Source: Dehalococcoidia bacterium
GTDB lineage: Bacteria > Chloroflexota > Dehalococcoidia > Lucifugimonadales > UBA1123
Length of the DNA: 64,000 nt
Reading direction: 5' to 3'
Assembly (NCBI GenBank): GCA_009838465.1
Contig: VXRN01000059.1
Location: forward strand, 1 to 64,000
Part shown: positions 8,729 to 17,649 of the stretch, in pieces
Numbering within the stretch: position 1 is the stretch's first letter
How the letters are laid out: every line of letters begins with the position of its first letter
Translations under genes and position numbers: made by a program
Notes under the pieces: generated by a model
Told to the model about the DNA's origin: nothing
Seen by the model: only the letters and a program-made list of their open reading frames with translations
Database searches by the model: none

Positions 8729-9151
8729 ATGCTGTTTGTATCCATACTGACGTCTGACCGCGCACGCGACCCGGAACTCTGGGCAACCATCTGGCAGGGC
8801 AGTCCGCCGCCGAGCGTCAATCTGATAGGCGCGTACAATTTGGGCAACGACAAGAGGGTGTTTATCTGGGAGGGCGAGTCTGTCGCGGACACCCAGTTCA
8901 TGGACCGCTTCAACGAGGTCGGCGTTCTGGAGACGTCTCCCGCGTTTGACCGTACTTCAGGATGGCGGGCCGCGTTCGCAAAAGACATAGATACCTTCAG
9001 GAATAACCTTATGGCTGGGCGACCGTCCGCAGGGCACAGCGTCGAGTCAACCGTTGACCTGAGAAGTCGGGGAATGAACGCACCCAACAGGCACGCGGCG
9101 CGCGCCGCCGCCAGGCAGTGGGTCGCTGAACAGGAATCGGCAGGAGGCTGA
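8729..9151 (+). CDS. Conserved protein of unknown function
   Basis: A 140-residue soluble protein that I do not recognise with certainty. The first ~95 residues look like a small ferredoxin-like alpha/beta barrel domain of the kind seen in DUF3303-type proteins. The last 45 residues are polar and Ala/Arg-rich. The start has an AAGGAG Shine-Dalgarno. It sits one base after acpS and two bases before an LLM oxidoreductase gene, so it is probably translated with both and may assist the oxidoreductase. Confidence 0.7.
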   Translation: MLFVSILTSDRARDPELWATIWQGSPPPSVNLIGAYNLGNDKRVFIWEGESVADTQFMDRFNEVGVLETSPAFDRTSGWRAAFAKDIDTFRNNLMAGRPSAGHSVESTVDLRSRGMNAPNRHAARAAARQWVAEQESAGG

Positions 9152-9153
9152 AA

Positions 9154-10080
9154 ATGAGGATTGGAAATTTCATTGGAACGATGGGCGCGGCTGACACCGT
9201 TCAGGGACAGGCTCGGCAGGCGGCAGAAGCGGAGACCGACGGCTTCGACTCGCTCTGGACGGCGCAGGTGGCAGGGGTGGACGCGCTCACGATGCTCGCG
9301 CTTGCTGGCGACAGGACAAGTGCCATCGAACTTGGGACCGCCGTTGTCCCAACATATCCGAGGCACCCCATGGCCCTCGCGCAGCAGGCGTTGACCACAC
9401 AGGCGGCTTCGGGCGGTCGTCTGCTGCTGGGCATAGGACTGTCGCACAAGCCGAACGTTGAAGGACGCTGGGGACTGTCGTTTCACGCTCCGGCTCAACA
9501 CATGTATGAGTATCTGACGATTCTCAACTCGCTCATGCGGACCGGAAGCGTGGACTTCCAGGGTCTGCACTACAACGTGACGGGGGAAATCCAGCGTATG
9601 ACTGACAAGCCGCCTACGGTGTGTATTGCTGCGCTCGCCCCGCGTATGCTGAGAATTGCCGGCGAGCGCGCGAGCGGTACGATTACCTGGATGGTAGGCC
9701 CCCAAACCCTAGACGAACATATCGTTCCCCGAATCACCTCCGCTGCTGAAGATGCAGGCAGACCCGCTCCGAGAATATGCGTGGGTCTGCCGGTATGCGT
9801 GACCGACGACAAGCAGGCCGGATTCGAGGCCGCGTCCGGGTTCTTCAGTCGCTACGGAAACCTGCCCAGCTACCGGCGTATGCTGGACATTGAGGGCGTC
9901 GAGAGCCCTGCGGAGGTGGCGATCATCGGCAACGAGGCAGAGGTCGAGGCGCAGCTCAGGGCACTCTCCGACTCGGGAGCGACGGACTACCTGGCGTCCA
10001 TCTTCCCAACCGGAGACGATGCTGAGGCATCGGCGTCGCGCACCCGCGATCTGCTGAAGTCGCTCGTAGGGAAGGTGTAG
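9154..10080 (+). CDS. LLM class F420-dependent oxidoreductase, MSMEG_4879-like
   Basis: A 308-residue luciferase-like TIM-barrel protein. It begins MRIGNFIGTM, has the conserved FDSLWTAQ segment near residue 30 and GGRLLLGIGLSHK around residues 88-100, a pattern shared with the F420-dependent MSMEG_4879-type family. The substrate is unknown. An AGGAGG site precedes the ATG, and only two bases separate it from the preceding unknown gene. Confidence 0.88.
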   Translation: MRIGNFIGTMGAADTVQGQARQAAEAETDGFDSLWTAQVAGVDALTMLALAGDRTSAIELGTAVVPTYPRHPMALAQQALTTQAASGGRLLLGIGLSHKPNVEGRWGLSFHAPAQHMYEYLTILNSLMRTGSVDFQGLHYNVTGEIQRMTDKPPTVCIAALAPRMLRIAGERASGTITWMVGPQTLDEHIVPRITSAAEDAGRPAPRICVGLPVCVTDDKQAGFEAASGFFSRYGNLPSYRRMLDIEGVESPAEVAIIGNEAEVEAQLRALSDSGATDYLASIFPTGDDAEASASRTRDLLKSLVGKV

Positions 10081-10148
10081 CATTCCTGCCCATTGTCCCG
10101 TAGGGGCGTCTCTTGTGGGCGTCCCACGTATTAAATGAGGAACCCCGA

Positions 10149-13091
10149 ATGTCCAACGAAGCGGTCTGCCCCAAATGCCTGAGAGCGAATGAGGCATCCA
10201 GCGCCTACTGCATCGGGTGTGGGTACAGACTGACGTCCGGGGACGTACGCTCGCCTACGTCCCCGGATCGCGCCGAGGATGACCGCGAAATTCGTGCGGA
10301 GTTGGCCTCGGTGCGAAACGAACTCGCGCACGCCGCCGCACTGCTGCAACGTCTCCAGCGTCGCGTCGAGGAATTGGAGAGCCGAAGCCGACGCCCCGCC
10401 GCCCAACCTGAGCGTATCCCCGATGTACAGGAGGCAACTGGTGCGGAGACGCCGCCAACGCCTTCCGCACCGATCTTCGAGGATGTGCTTGCCGATAGAA
10501 GAAGGGCCACGGCTCCAGCCCCGGCCACCGAGGTCGAAAGCGGGGAGGCGCAGCCGGCAAGCCGTCCCGAACCCGTGCGCGGTGCGGAGAGAGGGCCGCA
10601 TCCGAAGGAACCAGCGACGGCAGGCGCTCCCGGGGCCGCAGAGGGGGGGTGGAGAGCGGAATCCTTACAGTCCCGGGAGTCGGAATGGCCGGAATGGGTT
10701 CGGATAGACTGGGAGCAGACCCTGGGCAGGAACTGGTTCGCCATAGTGGGCGCGCTCGCGGTCGTGCTGGGAATCGGGTTCTTCCTCAAGCTGGCGTTCG
10801 ACAATAACTGGATCAACGACGCGGGCCGCGTCATTCTAGGCGCCGCGGTCGGTCTGGCGCTGCTGGGAGGGGGAGAGTACGCTCAGAGGAGGGTACCGCG
10901 CTGGGCGCAGCCGGTGACGGCGGGCGGGGCGGCCATCCTGTATCTGTCCATATACGCCGCGTTCGGACTCTACGATCTCATTCCTCCCGATATGGCCTTT
11001 GCGCTGCTGGCCGTTGTGGTGACCGTGGCGTCTCTGCTCGCGCTGCGTTATGAATCAATAGTCATCGGCCTGCTGGGAGTGGTTGGTGCGTTCATCTCCC
11101 CCGTGCTGCTGGGGCCGGAACTGTCCGACCTGCGACTCCTGGGCCTGTACATCCTGCTGGTTGACCTCGGGATTCTGGGCATATCCACATTCCGCAACTG
11201 GCGCTGGTTCACACTGGTGGGATTGGTAGGTTCATACGGCCTGTTCGCCTCCGGGCTGGAATACTACCCAGACTTCGATCCCGTGCTGACTCAGATAGTT
11301 CTGACCGGAGTCTTTCTCACGTTTGCGGCTGCCACTCCGCTGTTCCATATTCTATGGAGGCGTATGCCCGGCCCGGCGGATCTGAGTCTGATGAGCCTGA
11401 ACGCCACCGGATACTTCGTCCTGACATTCTTGATCCTGTGGGACGGATACAGCGAATGGTTCGGACTGGTCGCCTTCAGCCTCTCCGCGTTCTACGGTCT
11501 GATAGCGCTCCTGGCTTTCAGGCGGAGCGGAACGTCGGCGAGGGTGACGGTGTTCTCCCTGGGGATTGCTGTCGTGTTCCTCACGATTGCATTCCCTCTG
11601 CAACTCGACGGCTACTCGGTAGCCATCGCTTGGGCTGCGCAGGGCGCGATGTTCGTGTGGATGGGCTTCTACCTGGTGCGTTGGCAGACTCGCATGGTCG
11701 GACTCGCGGTCCTCGCGCTTGCCGTGGCCCATCTGCTCCTGTTCGATATACGGGTGGACCTGGACGGGTTCATCCCGGTTCTCAACTGGCGTTTCCTAAC
11801 CGTCGCGATTGTAGTGGCGGCATTCTATATGACCGGATTCTTCTACTGGCGCGGTCGAGACGCCGAGGGACTTCTGCGAGGGGAGAAGTTCGCGCCCCCC
11901 ATCCTGTTGGGGATTGCCAACTTTATCACGCTGGGGCTGTTCAGCCTTGAGATAATTGACTACTTCGACAGTCGCCCGTATGCCGAGTATGTCCGAGGTC
12001 AAGACAACCTGAAATTCCTCTCTCTGACTGTGCTGTGGGCCGTATATGGCTCGGCGGTCGCGTCGGTCGGATTGGTGAGAAACCATCCGATGGCAAGGTG
12101 GGCAGGTCTTGGTCTGTTGGCCCTTGCGACGCTGAAGCTACTGGCGGTCGACGCCTTCAACGTGGATCTGGACTCACTGTCATTTATACCCGTGCTGAAC
12201 ATACGCTTTCTGGTCTTTGCGATAGTCCTCACGCTGGTGTCCGGCCTGGCGTTTTGGTTCGGGCGAGCGCGAGACCGCCTTACCGAGTATGAGGCTTACG
12301 TCTTCCAAAACCTGGTCATCGCGGCCAATGTGGTCGCGCTGTGGACGCTGAGCCAGGAAATCATCCACTACTTCGACAGTCTTGAGGCCAGGAACCAAAG
12401 CGACTACTTCAGCGCAATGCATCTGTCGTTGACCGTGCTGTGGGCGGTCTACGGCTCGGTTGTAGCGTCGGTTGGGCTGGTGAGACGACAGCCGATGGCA
12501 AGGTGGGCGGGCTTGGGCCTGCTGTCCTTGGCGGCCGTCAAGCTACTGGCTTTCGACGCGCTGGAATCACACCTGGATCCGCTGACTTTCATACCCGTAC
12601 TGAACATTCGCTTCCTTGCCTTCGGGATAGTCCTCGCGCTGGTATCCGGCCTGGCGTTCTGGTTTGGGCGAGAGCGAGACCGCCTTGCCGAGGAGGAGGT
12701 TTACGTCTTCCCGGCATTGCTCATAGCCGCCAACTTCGTCGCGCTCTGGACACTGAGCCAGGAAGTGATTCACTTCTTCGACAGCCTTGAGGCCAAGAAT
12801 GATGACACTTACATCAATTCCACTCACCTGGTGTTGACCGTCCTGTGGGCAGTGTACGCGATGGGAGTGATAAGCGTGGGAATCGCGGCGCGTTCCAGGT
12901 GGGTAAGGCTGGCCGGGATGGGACTTCTGGCGATCCCGGTCGCCAAGCTGTTCGTGTTCGACGTATTTCTGCTGCACATGGAATACAGGGTGGCTGCGTT
13001 CCTCACCCTGGGCGTCCTACTACTCGCCATGGGACTGGTGTACCAGCGATACAGCCGCGCGGTCAGAGGCTTTGTCCTGGGGAGACGCTAG
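10149..13091 (+). CDS. DUF2339 polytopic membrane protein with zinc ribbon and internal repeats
   Basis: A 980-residue protein. It begins with a zinc ribbon (Cys 7, 10, 21 and 24), then a coiled-coil stretch (about residues 44-88), a Pro/Ala-rich linker to about 175, and some 25-30 hydrophobic segments. This is the DUF2339 architecture, of unknown function. The C-terminal third is built from a repeated 135-residue unit: FIPVLNIRFL recurs at 12183 and 12588, and a diverged version (FIPVLNWRFL) occurs at 11769. I chose the ATG at 10149 because the four-Cys ribbon starts immediately after it. The first ~35 upstream bases are open but unconvincing. Confidence 0.85.
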   Translation: MSNEAVCPKCLRANEASSAYCIGCGYRLTSGDVRSPTSPDRAEDDREIRAELASVRNELAHAAALLQRLQRRVEELESRSRRPAAQPERIPDVQEATGAETPPTPSAPIFEDVLADRRRATAPAPATEVESGEAQPASRPEPVRGAERGPHPKEPATAGAPGAAEGGWRAESLQSRESEWPEWVRIDWEQTLGRNWFAIVGALAVVLGIGFFLKLAFDNNWINDAGRVILGAAVGLALLGGGEYAQRRVPRWAQPVTAGGAAILYLSIYAAFGLYDLIPPDMAFALLAVVVTVASLLALRYESIVIGLLGVVGAFISPVLLGPELSDLRLLGLYILLVDLGILGISTFRNWRWFTLVGLVGSYGLFASGLEYYPDFDPVLTQIVLTGVFLTFAAATPLFHILWRRMPGPADLSLMSLNATGYFVLTFLILWDGYSEWFGLVAFSLSAFYGLIALLAFRRSGTSARVTVFSLGIAVVFLTIAFPLQLDGYSVAIAWAAQGAMFVWMGFYLVRWQTRMVGLAVLALAVAHLLLFDIRVDLDGFIPVLNWRFLTVAIVVAAFYMTGFFYWRGRDAEGLLRGEKFAPPILLGIANFITLGLFSLEIIDYFDSRPYAEYVRGQDNLKFLSLTVLWAVYGSAVASVGLVRNHPMARWAGLGLLALATLKLLAVDAFNVDLDSLSFIPVLNIRFLVFAIVLTLVSGLAFWFGRARDRLTEYEAYVFQNLVIAANVVALWTLSQEIIHYFDSLEARNQSDYFSAMHLSLTVLWAVYGSVVASVGLVRRQPMARWAGLGLLSLAAVKLLAFDALESHLDPLTFIPVLNIRFLAFGIVLALVSGLAFWFGRERDRLAEEEVYVFPALLIAANFVALWTLSQEVIHFFDSLEAKNDDTYINSTHLVLTVLWAVYAMGVISVGIAARSRWVRLAGMGLLAIPVAKLFVFDVFLLHMEYRVAAFLTLGVLLLAMGLVYQRYSRAVRGFVLGRR
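12024..12863 (+). repeat. 405-bp in-frame tandem repeat inside the DUF2339 gene
   Basis: The segment encoding LTVLWAVY begins at 12024, 12429 and 12834, exactly 405 bases apart each time. Units 1 and 2 are close to identical at the protein level over most of the 135 residues; the third is partial. The repeat lies wholly inside the coding frame. Confidence 0.85.
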
Positions 13092-13202
13092 CTTTGAAAA
13101 TATCCCCCGGTCGGCAATACAGGGCTATCGCCTTGAGTCAGCGTGGCGTAGAATGTGCGCGATGAAATTCGAGTGATGCTTTCACGATTCAAGGAGCGAT
13201 AG

Positions 13203-14390
13203 ATGAAGGTTACGGCGATAAAGCCTTATTCAGTACGGGACGGAGAGGGAGGAGCGTACTTCATCGTCAAGGTGGAGACGGATGAGGGGATATACGGCCT
13301 GGGCGAAGTGGGCATACGCAACTGGGGCGGCGCGATAACGCAGGCGATCATGCACCTTTCGGAAGCGGTCATAGGCCAGGACCCGTGGGGCACCGAACGC
13401 CTGTGGCAGCTGATGTTCAGGGGAGGGTTCTTTCCGGCGGACAAAGTCTATTGCTGCGCGATAAGCGCGATTGACATAGCGCTGTGGGACATCAAGGGCA
13501 AGTCGGTCAATATGCCGGTGTACAAGCTGCTGGGAGGACCCGTGCGCGACAAGGTCGTCTGCTACCCGCACACTCAGGGCCACACCACCGAGGAGCTCGT
13601 CGAGAACTCCAAACAGGCCGTTGCGGACGGCTGGAAGTTCGTCCGATGGGGACAGCCCGAGACCGGTGGCATCCTGGAGTACCGTAGCGCGAGCGATCCC
13701 CTCGGTCAGCCCGCGCTTCTGGAGCCGGTCGAGTCCATCCGCATGGCTGAAGAGCAGTTTGCAATGGTGAGGGAGGCCGTTGGCCCCGATATACAGCTCT
13801 GCTTCGATGCTCACACGCGCCTGGACACCGCCCACTTCGTTACGATGTGCCGCGCGCTGGAGCCTTACAATCCGTTCTTCATAGAGGACGCGCTGAGGTC
13901 GGAGAACCCAGCCAGCTACCGCACGCTGGCGCGGCATGTATCTCTGCCCTTAGCGGTCGGTGAGCAGTGGGCGTCCAAGTGGTCGTTCCGAGAGGTGATA
14001 GAGGAAGAACTCATCAGCTACGCTCGGATAGACCTGTGCATAGCCGGAGGTCTGACGGAGGCTCTCAAGATTACCCACATGGCGGAGACGCACTACATTG
14101 ACATCGTGCCCCACAATCCGCTCGGCCCGGTGAGCGCGGCGGCGTGCGTGAACCTGTGCATGGCCTCGACGAACGTGGGCGTACAGGAGATGCCCAAGCG
14201 TCCCGGCAGCTTCGCCACCGACCTCTTCCCGGTGCAGATAGAGTGGGCCGACGGCTACTCATGGACTCCCGCCGACAGGCCCGGCCTCGGCGTCGACTTC
14301 GACGAAGATTTTGCAAAAGCCAACCCCGCGCCTCTGAACGGCTGGCCTCCGCAGCTACGGCGCAATGACGGCGCGTTCACTAACTGGTAG
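13203..14390 (+). CDS. Mandelate racemase/muconate lactonizing enzyme family protein, dehydratase-like
   Basis: A 395-residue enolase superfamily enzyme. The capping domain occupies residues 1 to ~125 and the barrel follows. Metal ligands are visible as Asp in LCFDAHTR, Glu in FFIEDAL and Glu in AVGEQWAS. A His in VPHNPLGP is typical of the galactonate/mannonate dehydratase-like branch. Such enzymes abstract a proton alpha to a carboxylate, commonly to dehydrate sugar acids. AAGGAGCG precedes the ATG. A second, different family member is encoded at 22565. Confidence 0.9.
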   Translation: MKVTAIKPYSVRDGEGGAYFIVKVETDEGIYGLGEVGIRNWGGAITQAIMHLSEAVIGQDPWGTERLWQLMFRGGFFPADKVYCCAISAIDIALWDIKGKSVNMPVYKLLGGPVRDKVVCYPHTQGHTTEELVENSKQAVADGWKFVRWGQPETGGILEYRSASDPLGQPALLEPVESIRMAEEQFAMVREAVGPDIQLCFDAHTRLDTAHFVTMCRALEPYNPFFIEDALRSENPASYRTLARHVSLPLAVGEQWASKWSFREVIEEELISYARIDLCIAGGLTEALKITHMAETHYIDIVPHNPLGPVSAAACVNLCMASTNVGVQEMPKRPGSFATDLFPVQIEWADGYSWTPADRPGLGVDFDEDFAKANPAPLNGWPPQLRRNDGAFTNW

Positions 14391-14401
14391 TTGGGTCGGT
14401 T

Positions 14402-16201
14402 TCAGTCGTAAGAGATGACTTTCAGTCCGGCGACCTCGTGCGGGATGAGCAGGACATTGGAGCCGCTGGACTGGGATATTTCGTCAGCGATTCGGGCCGC
14501 TTGTTCTTCGTCCAGCGTCGGGGCGAATGCTTCCGGGTCGGACCAGTGTGCTTGGCGGATGGGGTAGCCGAGGGCGTCCTCGATGGTCTGAGTGAGCGCG
14601 GAATCGCCGTCTGCGACGAGAATGGTCACGCGCTTACTGACGGCACTCGGCTCTGATTCGTCGGGCTGGTAGGCTTGGTCGGCACGGTAGATGGCCCAGT
14701 GGTACGGGAGGAAGAGCGCAGACGTGAGGGCGAACCCGATTGCGGGCGTGAGGTCACGCAGAGTTTCCACGGACAGAGCGGCGTCCAGAAGGTCGCGCAG
14801 GATGACGAACAGCGTCCCTCCTCCCCCGCCCAGGAAGGCCAGAGCGCCCGCGCCGAGTATAGCGAATATGTAAACCCTGTGCGAGAGCGCCGTGGCCTCT
14901 GATTCGGAGTCAGTGGCGTAGGCCAGCCGCAGGCGTCGCCAGTAGTATCCCCAAACTGGAACACCTATGAGAAGCATGGCGAGTATGGCTGCTACCGGCG
15001 AACGCCATGCGTCGCTGTCGGTGATGGAGACACTCAGGGCTTCGGCGAAGGTCGCCAGCGCGGTATTGAAGATCACGAAGGACGCGCCTGAGAGGGCCGT
15101 GAGTCCGAACGCGGCCATGAGGTGGTCGTAGATTCGCCGGACGGGAGTGGCGTATTCGCCTACGGCCTCTATGAGCATACGTCGTCTGAACAGTGCCCAG
15201 GCGATAACACCGGCAGATGCGACTACCAGGACGCCGGGCATATCCTCGAAGTGCAGCGCGGCGCGTTCGTTCGCGCCGCCGAGGAGCCAGGACAGCGTTG
15301 TGGATGCCATCACGCCGACGCTTCCCAGCGCGGTTGCCGCGCCGCCCACGGACGCTATGAACAGGGCTATCCAGCGCAGAATAGAATTCCTGTCGTCGAG
15401 AGCGAACCTGTGCCAGTGTGTCCAGTACATCGCCCCGCCAACTATGGCGATGGACAAGTCGGTTCGCAGTGACTCGCGCGCCACACCGGCCTGGTCGGAA
15501 ATCGTCACCTGGGTCAGGAACAGGGCCGAGTACCCATCCTGGAGCAGGGTGTGGACCATGGCGCCGACGCCGACGGCGAACATACCTCCGCCCACCAACG
15601 ACGCAGCGTACAGGTAGAGCCTACGGATTCCGCGAGTTTCCATTGAGCGCTGGCCCTCGGCGGACTCAATCTGCCAGTGGTATCCCCAGATCATCGCCCA
15701 GGGCAGGATGGAGGCGAGGCTGAATTCCGGGAACTCGCCCGCTCTCATGGCCCATTTGAGAATCTCGTATGAGACGGCGGCCAGGAAGCCGAGCGCGACG
15801 CCCAGCGTCAGGTAGATGTACACCTTCCTGATTATCGAGCGACTTTCGACCGGCATGGCGGCGACGCTTCGCAGGATGAATCGCCAGTGGAAGAACCATA
15901 TCGGCAGTGCGACGATTAGCAGCGACAGCCCCCAGGCGAGCTCGTTGGATGAGAGTGAGAACGCCGCTCCGTCGAACAGAACGTTCAGCAAGCTCTGCAC
16001 AGCGAGCGATATTCCGGCCACGAGCGTCATAAGGGCGGCGAACGATATGCCGTAGAAGTAGAGCCGCTTCAGCGTCCCCATTCCGGGGTCATGGTTGGCG
16101 TCGGAGTCCAGCGCGCGTTTGCGCCATGCGTAGATGGCGTATGCAATTCCACCTACGATCGCGAGAGGTATCAGGGTGGGAATGATGTCCAGAATGCCCA
16201 A
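14402..16201 (-). CDS. DUF5671-type polytopic membrane protein
   Basis: A 599-residue membrane protein built from repeated four-helix modules. Each has an R-R-x-Y-x-Y or K-x-Y-I-Y segment before the first helix (for example RLYFYGIS, KVYIYLTLG, RLYLYAAS, RIYDHLMAA and RVYIFAILG). This is the DUF5671 arrangement, of unknown function. A soluble C-terminal domain of about 75 residues follows (RVTILVADGD onward). The start is TTG with AAGGTGA upstream. It converges with the enolase superfamily gene, leaving 11 bases between the stops. Confidence 0.8.
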   Translation of the reverse strand: MGILDIIPTLIPLAIVGGIAYAIYAWRKRALDSDANHDPGMGTLKRLYFYGISFAALMTLVAGISLAVQSLLNVLFDGAAFSLSSNELAWGLSLLIVALPIWFFHWRFILRSVAAMPVESRSIIRKVYIYLTLGVALGFLAAVSYEILKWAMRAGEFPEFSLASILPWAMIWGYHWQIESAEGQRSMETRGIRRLYLYAASLVGGGMFAVGVGAMVHTLLQDGYSALFLTQVTISDQAGVARESLRTDLSIAIVGGAMYWTHWHRFALDDRNSILRWIALFIASVGGAATALGSVGVMASTTLSWLLGGANERAALHFEDMPGVLVVASAGVIAWALFRRRMLIEAVGEYATPVRRIYDHLMAAFGLTALSGASFVIFNTALATFAEALSVSITDSDAWRSPVAAILAMLLIGVPVWGYYWRRLRLAYATDSESEATALSHRVYIFAILGAGALAFLGGGGGTLFVILRDLLDAALSVETLRDLTPAIGFALTSALFLPYHWAIYRADQAYQPDESEPSAVSKRVTILVADGDSALTQTIEDALGYPIRQAHWSDPEAFAPTLDEEQAARIADEISQSSGSNVLLIPHEVAGLKVISYD

Positions 16202-16271
16202 GATTTCACCTTGCTATCATAGTAGAACTGACAGTGTATGATGTCAGATCTCACGGCCTTACGGTTCTAGA

Positions 16272-16742
16272 CTACTCTGGTGGGGGCCACGCGCAATCGA
16301 AGCGCGGCCATGGGTTTTCGGAGAACTTCCAGTGTCCGTCGAATTGTTCCAGGGCGAAGGTCTCATCATAATCGAAGCCCGACGGGCCGAACAGTCCGTC
16401 GCTGTGCATCTCAACTATCCTGACTGTCACGAAGGTGATGTCATTGAGCTTTCTCGCGCCTTCGAACGTGATTCGCTTGTCTTCCAATGCGGACCGCCGC
16501 TGGCTGACGTATCTCCTGCCGAACATATCCTCGATTGAGCATCTGTCCTGGAGTTCGGGAGACAGCGCGTCGTGTACCGCCTGAAAGTCGTCATCGTCGA
16601 GGCCGCGCAGGTAGGCTTGGACGGCGGCCTCCGGGGAGCCGGGGGCGAATTCGGCCTCGCTCTGCAAGACGGCGACGACAATACTGGCTACGATCAATAT
16701 CCCCAGTATCGCTCCACCGCCTATCAGCCAGTAGTTATTCAT
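16272..16742 (-). CDS. Membrane-anchored NTF2-like protein of unknown function
   Basis: A 156-residue protein with one N-terminal membrane helix (about residues 5-26) and an extracytoplasmic domain. The domain contains SPEAAVQAYLRGLDDDDFQAVHDALSPE followed by beta-rich sequence ending in a W-rich tail, which fits an NTF2/lumazine-binding-like cone fold. No catalytic residues can be assigned. It lies upstream of the DUF5671 gene on the same strand. Confidence 0.65.
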   Translation of the reverse strand: MNNYWLIGGGAILGILIVASIVVAVLQSEAEFAPGSPEAAVQAYLRGLDDDDFQAVHDALSPELQDRCSIEDMFGRRYVSQRRSALEDKRITFEGARKLNDITFVTVRIVEMHSDGLFGPSGFDYDETFALEQFDGHWKFSENPWPRFDCAWPPPE

Positions 16743-16765
16743 ATCCGCCCATACAGCATGGTGAA

Positions 16766-17047
16766 AAGCCTCCTGCCCCGATTCCCAGGACCTTTGGCAA
16801 AGTCGGCGGACAGTACGACATATATTGTAGTTTATAGATACGCAGGAAAGTGCTGGGCGTTAACTGGTAGGGTCACAGGGTCGGGCTGGGACGGTTTTCA
16901 TCCAGCGTTGCCCAGAGTTTTCCCAGCGTTGAAGCTACGAAAAGTTTCTTTTGTCGTCCGTTCGCCCGCTCTATAAACAAGGCTTTATACGTATGTTCTA
17001 AATCCATGCCAGTATTGTAGCACAGAATGAAGTACCAGGCGAAACCG
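16766..17047. repeat. Interspersed structured element, copy 1
   Basis: About 280 bases that reappear in the same orientation at 52808-53081, with the core GTGCTGGGCGTTAACTGG and GGTCGGGCTGGGACGG almost unchanged. CTGGG repeats on the left can pair with CCCAG repeats on the right around an internal loop. A separate hairpin ATAAA/TTTAT (16973-16977 with 16984-16988) is kept in copy 2 with different bases. It lies in the 427-base gap between divergent genes, just upstream of a + strand gene, and contains no recognisable protein-coding gene. Confidence 0.75.
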
Positions 17048-17087
17048 AGAAAGACTATGAAAGACCCCGCTAACCCGAAGATGCAAA

Positions 17088-17116
17088 TTGACCGAGGGCG
17101 TAAGCGACGCTACACT
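17088..17116 (+). promoter_or_regulatory. Sigma-70-type promoter for the VOC gene
   Basis: TTGACC at 17088-17093, a 17-base spacer and TACACT at 17111-17116. The predicted start of transcription is near 17123, followed by a GGAGGAGG ribosome site before the ATG at 17170. Confidence 0.55.
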
Positions 17117-17169
17117 CAGAGCATGAGGATATCTCTCCCTCGGATAGAGGGCACGGAGGAGGACGGATC

Positions 17170-17616
17170 ATGGTAAAGCCGAAGCAACTTGGTCATCTTG
17201 TCATCAGGGTCAGGGACCTTGAGAAGTCGGAGCGGTTCTACTCGGACATTCTGGGGCTGCACGTAACGAATAAGAGACCGGGCCAGATGACGTTCATGAG
17301 CGCGGTTGACAGCTCTTCGCACGAACTGGCGCTGGTTCCCGTCGGGCCGGACGCCCCCGGGCCGGAGAAGAACAGGGTCGGCCTGTTCCACTTCGCGTGG
17401 GAGATGGAGTCTTTCGACGACCTGAAGGAGCTGTACGCCCGGATGAAATCGAACGACGTTAACGTGCAGAGTGTGGGCGATCACGGCATTTCGCTTGGGG
17501 TCTATTTCACCGACCCGGACGGCAATGAGATTGAGGCATACTACGAGATGCCGAAGGACGAGTGGCCTGAGGAAGGCGACCTTTTCGCGGGCGAATTCCC
17601 GGACAGCCTAGAGTAG
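17170..17616 (+). CDS. VOC family protein, extradiol-dioxygenase/glyoxalase-like
   Basis: A 148-residue vicinal-oxygen-chelate protein with two beta-alpha-beta-beta-beta modules. It has the opening GHLVIRVRDLEKSERFYSDILGL. Metal ligands are suggested by His 9 (LGHLVI), His 79-80 region (LFHFAW) and Glu in DPDGNEIEAYYE. Members are ring-cleaving dioxygenases, glyoxalases or resistance proteins; this single-domain form is most like the small dioxygenase-type members. It has its own likely promoter. Confidence 0.85.
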   Translation: MVKPKQLGHLVIRVRDLEKSERFYSDILGLHVTNKRPGQMTFMSAVDSSSHELALVPVGPDAPGPEKNRVGLFHFAWEMESFDDLKELYARMKSNDVNVQSVGDHGISLGVYFTDPDGNEIEAYYEMPKDEWPEEGDLFAGEFPDSLE

Positions 17617-17620
17617 TGAA

Positions 17621-17649
17621 ATCACCCTCTCCCTGAGGGAGAGGGGATT
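17621..17649. repeat. Family A palindromic repeat
   Basis: ATCACCCTCTCCC/GGGAGAGGGGAT inverted repeat in the 31-base gap between two convergent genes, so it may act as a bidirectional terminator. Confidence 0.65.

Noticed and set aside
8716-9705. 329-codon minus-strand frame opposite two + strand genes
   Set aside because: It covers the unknown gene and the LLM gene, both with strong ribosome sites and clear family sequence.
13133-13154. TTGAGT and TAGAAT before the first enolase superfamily gene
   Set aside because: The spacer is only 10 bases.
16766-17047. Interpretation of the ~280-bp element as an insertion sequence
   Set aside because: No transposase frame, no clear terminal inverted repeats and no target-site duplication could be seen around either copy.
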